Source: Christensenellaceae bacterium
Lineage (GTDB): Bacteria > Bacillota > Clostridia > Christensenellales > Aristaeellaceae
Assembly (NCBI GenBank): GCA_022510815.1
Contig: JAFLST010000015.1
Span: 1-60,876 of the forward strand
Length of the DNA: 60,876 nucleotides
Reading direction: 5' to 3'
Shown here: piece by piece, positions 55,940 to 60,876 of the stretch
Layout: each line of letters starts with the position of its first letter
Position numbering within the stretch: position 1 is the stretch's first letter
The notes under the pieces: generated by a model
Database searches by the model: none
The model's input: the letters and a program-made list of their open reading frames with translations, nothing else
Told to the model about the DNA's origin: nothing
Made by a program: the position numbers and the translations under genes

Positions 55940-58900
55940 ATGAGCTTTACCCACCTTCACCTGCACACGGAGTACAGCCTGCTGGACGGCGCGTGCCGCA
56001 TTCCGAGGCTGATCGAGCGGCTCAAGGCGCTGGGCATGGACTCCTGCGCCATCACCGACCACGGCGTGATGTACGGCGTGATCGACTTCTACTCCGCCAT
56101 GAAGGACGCGGGCATGAAGCCCATCATCGGCTGCGAGGCCTATGTCTGCCGCGACCGCACGGACAAGAGCTTCGTCAGCCGCGAATACAGCCATCTGATC
56201 CTGCTGTGCGAGAACAACACCGGCTATCAGAACCTGATGTACCTGATCAGCGAGGGTTTCCTGACGGGTTATTATTACCGTCCCAGGATCGACTATGATC
56301 TGATCCGGGAGCATTCTGAGGGCCTCATCTGCCTGTCCGCGTGCCTCTCCGGCGACCTGCCCAAGCTCCTCCTGCAGGAGCAGTACGATCAGGCCCGGGA
56401 GTACGTCCGGGAGATGCAGGGCATTTTCGGCGAGAAGAACTTCTACATCGAGATCATGGACCACGGCATCCGGGAGGAGAAGCTGGTGCTGCCGCGGCTG
56501 ATCGACCTCGCCCGGGAGATGAACGTGCCGCTGGTGGCGACCAACGACTGCCACTACATCGAGGAGACCGACGCCGAGGCGCAGGAAGTGCTCATGTGCA
56601 TCCAGACGGGCAAGACCCTCGAGGACGAGGCCCGCATGCGCATGGAAACCACGCAGCTCTATGTGAAGTCCGAGGAGGAGATGCGGACGCTGTTCCGCGC
56701 CTGCCCCGACGCCATCGACCGCACGCAGGAGATCGCCGAGCGCTGCGACGTGGACTTCGAGTTCGGCGTGACGCGCCTGCCGCACTATCCCATTGACACG
56801 GGCGAAACGCCCCTCGACATGCTCACCCGCCTGTGCCGGGAGGGTCTCACGCGCCTCTATCCGGACGCGAAGGACGGCGACGAGCCCTATCAGCGCCTGC
56901 AGTATGAGCTGGACGTCATCTCCGGCATGGGGTATGTGGACTACTTCCTCATCGTCTGGGACTTCATCCACTACGCCAAGAGCCACGGCATCATGGTCGG
57001 GCCGGGGCGCGGCTCCGGCGCGGGCAGCATCGTGGCCTACTCGCTGGGCATCACGACCCTCGACCCGCTCAAGTATCAGCTCCTCTTCGAGCGCTTCCTG
57101 AACCCGGAGCGCATCTCCATGCCCGACCTCGACATCGACTTCTGCTACGAGCGGCGGCAGGAGGTCATCGACTATGTGGCGGAGAAGTACGGCCACGACC
57201 ATGTGAGCCAGATCATCACCTTCGGCACCATGGCGGCCAAGGGCGTCATCCGCGACGTAGGCCGCGTGCTGGGCATGAGCTATCAGGAGACAGACGCTGT
57301 CGCGAAAGCTGTGCCCTTCGATCTGGGCATGACGCTGGAAAAAGCTCTGCAGCTCTCGCCGATGCTCCGCGCGATGTACGACGACCAGCCCGAGGTGCAC
57401 CGCCTGATCGACATGGCGCTGCTGCTGGAGGGCATGCCCCGCCATGCCTCGACCCATGCGGCGGGCGTGCTCATCACGGGCCAGCCGGTGATGGAATATG
57501 TGCCCCTGCAGCGCAACGACGAGGTCATCACGACCCAATACCCCATGGGCACCATCGAGCGGCTGGGCCTGCTCAAGATGGACTTCCTCGGCCTGCGCAC
57601 GCTGACCGTTATCCGCGACACGCTGGACATGATGCGCGAGCAGGGGATCGACATGAAGCCGGAGGATATCCCGCTGGACGACCCGGAGGTCTTCGCGATG
57701 ATCTCCGCGGGCGATACGGACGGCGTGTTCCAGCTTGAAGGCGGCGGCATGCGCTCCTTCCTGACCAACATGAAGCCTGAGTGCTTCGAGGATATCATCG
57801 CCGCCATTTCGCTGTACCGTCCGGGCCCCATGGAATCCATTCCGCGCTACATCGCCGGCAAGCACAACCCGGAAACCGTCCAGTACGAGACCGAGAAGCT
57901 GCGCCCCATCCTCGACGTGACCTACGGCTGCATGGTGTATCAGGAGCAGGTCATGCAGATCGTGCGCGATCTGGCGGGCTACAGCTACGGCCGCAGCGAC
58001 CTCGTGCGCCGCGCCATGGCCAAGAAGAAGCACAAGGTCATGCAGCAGGAGCGGGAGTACTTCGTCCACGGCAAGCTCAACGACGACGGCAGCATCGACG
58101 TGCCCGGCTGCGTCAGGAACGGCGTGCCCGAGGCCGTAGCGGAGCACATCTTCGACGAGATGACCGCCTTCGCGTCCTATGCCTTCAACAAGTCCCATGC
58201 CGCCGCCTACAGCGTGGTCGCTATGCAGACCGGGTGGCTCAAGAAGCATCATCCGGTGCCCTTCATGGCGGCGATCCTCAACAGCGTCTACGGCAATCCT
58301 GGCAAGATCGCCGGGTACATCCAGTACTGCCGGGGCATGGGCATCCCGATCCTCCCGCCGGACGTGAACCATTCCGGCTGGAAGTTCACCGTGCAGCGCC
58401 AGCCCGACGGCACGCTGGGCATTCTCTTCGGCCTCGGCGCGGTGAAGACGGTGGGGCATGGCGCGGTGACCGCCATCATCGTCGAGCGGAAAAAGGCGCT
58501 ATACAAGGATATCTTCGATTTCTGCCGCCGCATCGACACCACTGAGTGCAACAAGCGCGTGGTGGAAAGCCTGATCCGCGCGGGGGCCTTTGACGCGACG
58601 GGCGCGCTGCGGCCCCAGATGTTAGCGGTCTATGAGTCTGCCATGGATGCGAACATCAGCCGCCGCAAAGCCAATGTGGACGGCCAGATCAGCCTGTTTG
58701 ACATGGCCTTCGGCGAGGCGCCCGTGATCGAGGAGACGAACGTCCTGCCCAATCTCCCGGACTATCCCCTGCGTCAGCGGCTGGCCATGGAGAAGGAGAT
58801 GGCAGGCGTGTACATCACCGGACACCCGCTGGATGACTACCGCGACGTGCTGCGGACGCTGGACTTCTCCACGGCAGACCTTGAGGATATCGAGGAGCGT

Positions 58901-59500
58901 GCCGACCACGGCATGGAGCTGGACGGACGGGCGGTCAACATGGGCGGCATCCTGACCGAGGTGAAGGGTAAGGCCACCAAGAAGGGCGCTTACATGGGCT
59001 TCGTCACGCTGGAAGACCTCACGGGTCAGATCGAGGGACTTGTGTTCCCGAAGGTGTATGAGCGGTATCAGAGCATGATGTCTGCGGATGATCTGGTGGT
59101 GCTGAGCGGCAAGCTGTCCATCCGCGAGGAGGAAGCGCCCAAGCTGCTGGTGGACCGGGTGGTGCCGCTGGAGGAGTGGAACGGCCCTGCGGCGGATGCG
59201 CCCGCCCGTCCCGCGCCGAAGCCCCAGCACCGGCAGGTGGAGGCTCAGAAGCTCACCGACGAGCAGATGGCGGCGCAGTCGGCCCGAAAGCTGTATCTGC
59301 GGGTGTCCCGGCCTCAGCTCGAGCGTGCGCTGTCCATGCTGTCGCTGCATCCGGGCAGCGTGCCGGTGTATGTGCACATCCCCGAGGAGAAGGTGACGCT
59401 GCTCGCGCCAAAGCTCCAGTGGTGCGATGCAAGCGATGGCTGCATGGAGCGGCTGTGCGGCGCGTATGGCCCGGAGAACGTGAAGCTTGTGCAAAAGTGA
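55940..59500 (+). CDS. dnaE: DNA polymerase III subunit alpha
   Basis: 1186 residues, full length. PHP domain first (THLHLHTEYSLLDGACRI, residues 4-25), then palm with PDLDIDFCYERRQEVIDYV, fingers (SMPDLDI region, GRGSGAGS at ~355-362), a tandem HhH part and a C-terminal OB-fold (~1000-1080; MGFVTLEDLTGQIEGLVFP). It is the DnaE type, not PolC, lacking the internal exonuclease. In Firmicutes DnaE extends primers made by DnaG and PolC then takes over. AGGAGG lies 7 bases before the ATG. The HAD gene begins 10 bases downstream. Confidence 0.97.
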   Translation: MSFTHLHLHTEYSLLDGACRIPRLIERLKALGMDSCAITDHGVMYGVIDFYSAMKDAGMKPIIGCEAYVCRDRTDKSFVSREYSHLILLCENNTGYQNLMYLISEGFLTGYYYRPRIDYDLIREHSEGLICLSACLSGDLPKLLLQEQYDQAREYVREMQGIFGEKNFYIEIMDHGIREEKLVLPRLIDLAREMNVPLVATNDCHYIEETDAEAQEVLMCIQTGKTLEDEARMRMETTQLYVKSEEEMRTLFRACPDAIDRTQEIAERCDVDFEFGVTRLPHYPIDTGETPLDMLTRLCREGLTRLYPDAKDGDEPYQRLQYELDVISGMGYVDYFLIVWDFIHYAKSHGIMVGPGRGSGAGSIVAYSLGITTLDPLKYQLLFERFLNPERISMPDLDIDFCYERRQEVIDYVAEKYGHDHVSQIITFGTMAAKGVIRDVGRVLGMSYQETDAVAKAVPFDLGMTLEKALQLSPMLRAMYDDQPEVHRLIDMALLLEGMPRHASTHAAGVLITGQPVMEYVPLQRNDEVITTQYPMGTIERLGLLKMDFLGLRTLTVIRDTLDMMREQGIDMKPEDIPLDDPEVFAMISAGDTDGVFQLEGGGMRSFLTNMKPECFEDIIAAISLYRPGPMESIPRYIAGKHNPETVQYETEKLRPILDVTYGCMVYQEQVMQIVRDLAGYSYGRSDLVRRAMAKKKHKVMQQEREYFVHGKLNDDGSIDVPGCVRNGVPEAVAEHIFDEMTAFASYAFNKSHAAAYSVVAMQTGWLKKHHPVPFMAAILNSVYGNPGKIAGYIQYCRGMGIPILPPDVNHSGWKFTVQRQPDGTLGILFGLGAVKTVGHGAVTAIIVERKKALYKDIFDFCRRIDTTECNKRVVESLIRAGAFDATGALRPQMLAVYESAMDANISRRKANVDGQISLFDMAFGEAPVIEETNVLPNLPDYPLRQRLAMEKEMAGVYITGHPLDDYRDVLRTLDFSTADLEDIEERADHGMELDGRAVNMGGILTEVKGKATKKGAYMGFVTLEDLTGQIEGLVFPKVYERYQSMMSADDLVVLSGKLSIREEEAPKLLVDRVVPLEEWNGPAADAPARPAPKPQHRQVEAQKLTDEQMAAQSARKLYLRVSRPQLERALSMLSLHPGSVPVYVHIPEEKVTLLAPKLQWCDASDGCMERLCGAYGPENVKLVQK

Positions 59501-59509
59501 GGAAGCATC

Positions 59510-60157
59510 ATGACGCAACCTGTGATCTGCTTTGACTGGGACGGCACGCTCTGCGACAGCATGACCCTGTGCGTGGAGGAGCTGCGCCTGACCCTGACCC
59601 GCATGGGATTGCCTGTGCCGCCGGACGAGGTGCTGCGCCGCTGCAACGGCCCGACGTATGAAGAGGCGGCAGCCATGATCGGCGTGCCTGCCGACCGGGT
59701 GGCGGAGTACATGGATATCCGGCTGCATGCGGGACTGGAACTATGCCCCATGGTGAACCGCCTGTTCCCCGGCGTGCGGGAGATGCTGGAGGCTTTGAAG
59801 GACAAGGCAGCGCTATGCGTGGTGTCCAACGGCATGCGCGACTATCTCGAGCTGTGCCTGCGATCCTTTGATCTGGAGGGCGTGTTCCTGAGAACGGAGA
59901 CCTTTCGGCATGGCAGAAGCAAGGCGCAGGCCCTCGCGGAGGTTCTGGACGATCTCAGGCCGGAGCGCGTGTGGATGGTCGGCGACCGGCTGGGGGACAT
60001 CGAAGCAGGGAAGGCCAATGGCGTCCCGACCGTCGCCGTCTGCTATGGTTATGGTACGCCTGAGGAATGGAACGCCGCGGACAGACAAGCCGTGACGGTG
60101 GAGGAGCTGTCCGAACTGCTCTCACGAAGCTGCGCACTGCAAGTTGAGCGCAAATGA
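59510..60157 (+). CDS. HAD-superfamily phosphatase (PGP-like)
   Basis: 215 residues. HAD motif I ICFDWDGTLCDS (~5-16), motif II VVSNGMRDYL, motif III Lys in GRSKAQAL, motif IV VWMVGDRLGDIEAGKANG. A helical cap (~18-85) makes it a C1-type enzyme like phosphoglycolate or sugar-phosphate phosphatases; the substrate is open. 10-base gap after dnaE, so probably co-transcribed. Confidence 0.9.
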   Translation: MTQPVICFDWDGTLCDSMTLCVEELRLTLTRMGLPVPPDEVLRRCNGPTYEEAAAMIGVPADRVAEYMDIRLHAGLELCPMVNRLFPGVREMLEALKDKAALCVVSNGMRDYLELCLRSFDLEGVFLRTETFRHGRSKAQALAEVLDDLRPERVWMVGDRLGDIEAGKANGVPTVAVCYGYGTPEEWNAADRQAVTVEELSELLSRSCALQVERK

Positions 60158-60176
60158 GGGCTTCGATTCGGAGACC

Positions 60177-60554
60177 ATGCTGGATGAAGTGTCAGGCAAT
60201 CTGGAAGGCATGCTTGAAGAGCTCATCACTGACCGGATTGAAAGCGCGGTGACCTGCTCATTGCAGGATGATCTTCCCGAAGCATTGAGCGAAGGCCTGT
60301 TGCATTTTGAGCTTGTGCTCGCTGACGGCACACACATCAGGCCACGGGAGCACATGAGACTGCTCAGCCCGGATAAATCGAAGCAATTGCTTTGCTGCGG
60401 CGACCTCGGTGTGGATGGCTGCTCTCAGACAGTGCAGACAAGAATCAGCTGTTGGGAAACCATTGCCGAATATCAGAGCAAAGAGGATGCCGTCGCTGCC
60501 TTGTTGAAGGTGAAGAATGCGATGGATGCGGGGCTGCCTACATTTGAATTATAA
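60177..60554 (+). CDS. Hypothetical protein
   Basis: 125 residues from ATG 60177 (GGAG only 3 bases upstream). The frame is open back to TTG 60144, which overlaps the HAD gene. The first 40 residues are acidic and helical (LEGMLEELITDRIESAV). The second half has DGTHIRPREHMRLLSPDKSKQLLCCGDLGVDG, TRISCWETIAEY and KEDAVAALLKVKNAM, which I recall from unnamed Clostridia proteins. No membrane or signal segment. The weak start suggests the N terminus may be trimmed. A terminator follows. Confidence 0.6.
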   Translation: MLDEVSGNLEGMLEELITDRIESAVTCSLQDDLPEALSEGLLHFELVLADGTHIRPREHMRLLSPDKSKQLLCCGDLGVDGCSQTVQTRISCWETIAEYQSKEDAVAALLKVKNAMDAGLPTFEL

Positions 60555-60565
60555 AGGTGTGCAAT

Positions 60566-60594
60566 AAGAGCGGAGCATGATGCTCCGCTCTTTT
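60566..60594 (+). terminator. Rho-independent terminator
   Basis: 12-bp perfect stem AAGAGCGGAGCA/TGCTCCGCTCTT (60566-60577, 60581-60592), TGA loop, then TT. Confidence 0.9.
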
Positions 60595-60722
60595 GATCGC
60601 TGCTGTGGCTGCAAAAGTGCGGCATTTTTGGAACACAGCTTTTGAGCATTTTGTCCCGTTTCAAGTGAGGACAGGGCGGCATGGTACAACAAAAGTACAC
60701 CTCTTGCAGAAAAAAGACCGCG

Positions 60723-60754
60723 AAAAAAGAACCGCCCCATCGCTGAGGCGGTTC
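60723..60754 (-). terminator. Rho-independent terminator of rubrerythrin
   Basis: Minus strand 8-bp stem GAACCGCC/GGCGGTTC (60747-60754 with 60729-60736) followed by six T. Confidence 0.88.
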
Positions 60755-60787
60755 CTCTGAAACCCTTGATCTACCTTGCTTTGCGGC

Positions 60788-60876
60788 TTACTTGAAGTAC
60801 CGCTCCAGCAGGCCCTTGAAAGCCTTGCCGTGACGGGCTTCGTCGCGGGCCATCTCGTGCACGGTGTCATGGATGG
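60788..60876 (-). CDS. Rubrerythrin, C-terminal fragment
   Basis: 29 residues up to TAA at 60788-60790; the gene runs off the window. IHDTVHEMARDEARHGKAFKGLLERYF is the last helix of the four-helix ferritin-like domain, with the Glu and EARH ligands of the di-iron site. The chain ends at YFK, so a C-terminal rubredoxin domain is absent; in some anaerobes the rubredoxin part is N-terminal (reverse rubrerythrin) or separate. These proteins reduce hydrogen peroxide in anaerobes. Confidence 0.8.
   Translation of the reverse strand, partial: IHDTVHEMARDEARHGKAFKGLLERYFK

Noticed and set aside
1-60876. tRNA, rRNA, CRISPR arrays, insertion sequences or prophage genes
   Set aside because: No tRNA-like cloverleaf ends, no regularly spaced direct repeats, and no transposase or integrase motifs were seen by reading; a covariance-model scan was not possible.

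Overview
The window reads as a GC-rich, Gram-positive, low-oxygen gut-type Clostridia chromosome (Christensenellales-like would be my guess; this is inference from gene content and style, not a search). Reasons: strong AGGAGG ribosome sites before nearly every gene, textbook TTGACA/TATAAT promoters, many Cys/His-rich and PT-rich secreted proteins, L,D-transpeptidases, feo iron uptake, rubrerythrin, ECF sigma factors and a GH130-based mannan pathway. No rRNA, tRNA, CRISPR array, transposase or phage gene was seen.

Layout. 0-8.9 kb: tail of an AlaX-type editing protein; a sigma factor fused to a winged-helix protein; an AlkZ-related protein; a secreted protein with six Cys/His repeats; a minus-strand patatin / murA / J-domain group; a secreted DUF3298-like protein. 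9-14.8 kb: FtsK/SpoIIIE translocase, Mbeg1-like hydrolase, TIGR01440 protein, nucleotidyltransferase. 14.8-28.9 kb: a beta-mannan oligosaccharide block (GH2 beta-mannosidase, then after an ECF sigma/anti-sigma pair, a cellobiose-2-epimerase-like enzyme, GH36 alpha-galactosidase, LacI regulator, GH130_2, GNAT, GH130_1, SGNH acetylesterase, Nudix). Together these can deacetylate, degalactosylate, epimerise and phosphorolyse imported galacto-mannooligosaccharides to Man-1-P and glucose. No intact transporter is present. A solute-binding-protein gene that follows directly is broken twice.

29-40 kb: that pseudogene, a small membrane protein, a COG2509-type flavoprotein, a soluble Hpt-kinase-receiver protein behind a 39-bp palindrome, then a minus-strand run (yebC, 2'-5' RNA ligase-like, a HAD remnant, L,D-transpeptidase, esterase), and a secreted protein with two C-terminal zinc ribbons. 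40-43.2 kb: feoA-feoA-feoB plus a 43-residue FeoB-associated protein, with TTAG/CTAA inverted repeats overlapping the promoter. 43.4-50.1 kb: a second L,D-transpeptidase, CvpA-family protein and a 1241-residue secreted protein with an ECF-like promoter. 50.2-51.6 kb: an AT-richer TetR/CPBP-protease pair that looks acquired. 51.7-55.7 kb: a fused alcohol/aldehyde dehydrogenase with domain order opposite to AdhE, NadR-type enzyme, tiny lipoprotein. 55.9-60.9 kb: dnaE, HAD phosphatase, a hypothetical protein and the C-terminal end of rubrerythrin.

The observations I rate highest are the Fe-ADH/ALDH fusion, the sigma-winged-helix fusion with an internal ribosome site, the doubly broken binding protein beside the mannan genes, the dispersed hairpin repeat found at three gene ends, and the ECF-like promoters before two exported proteins.
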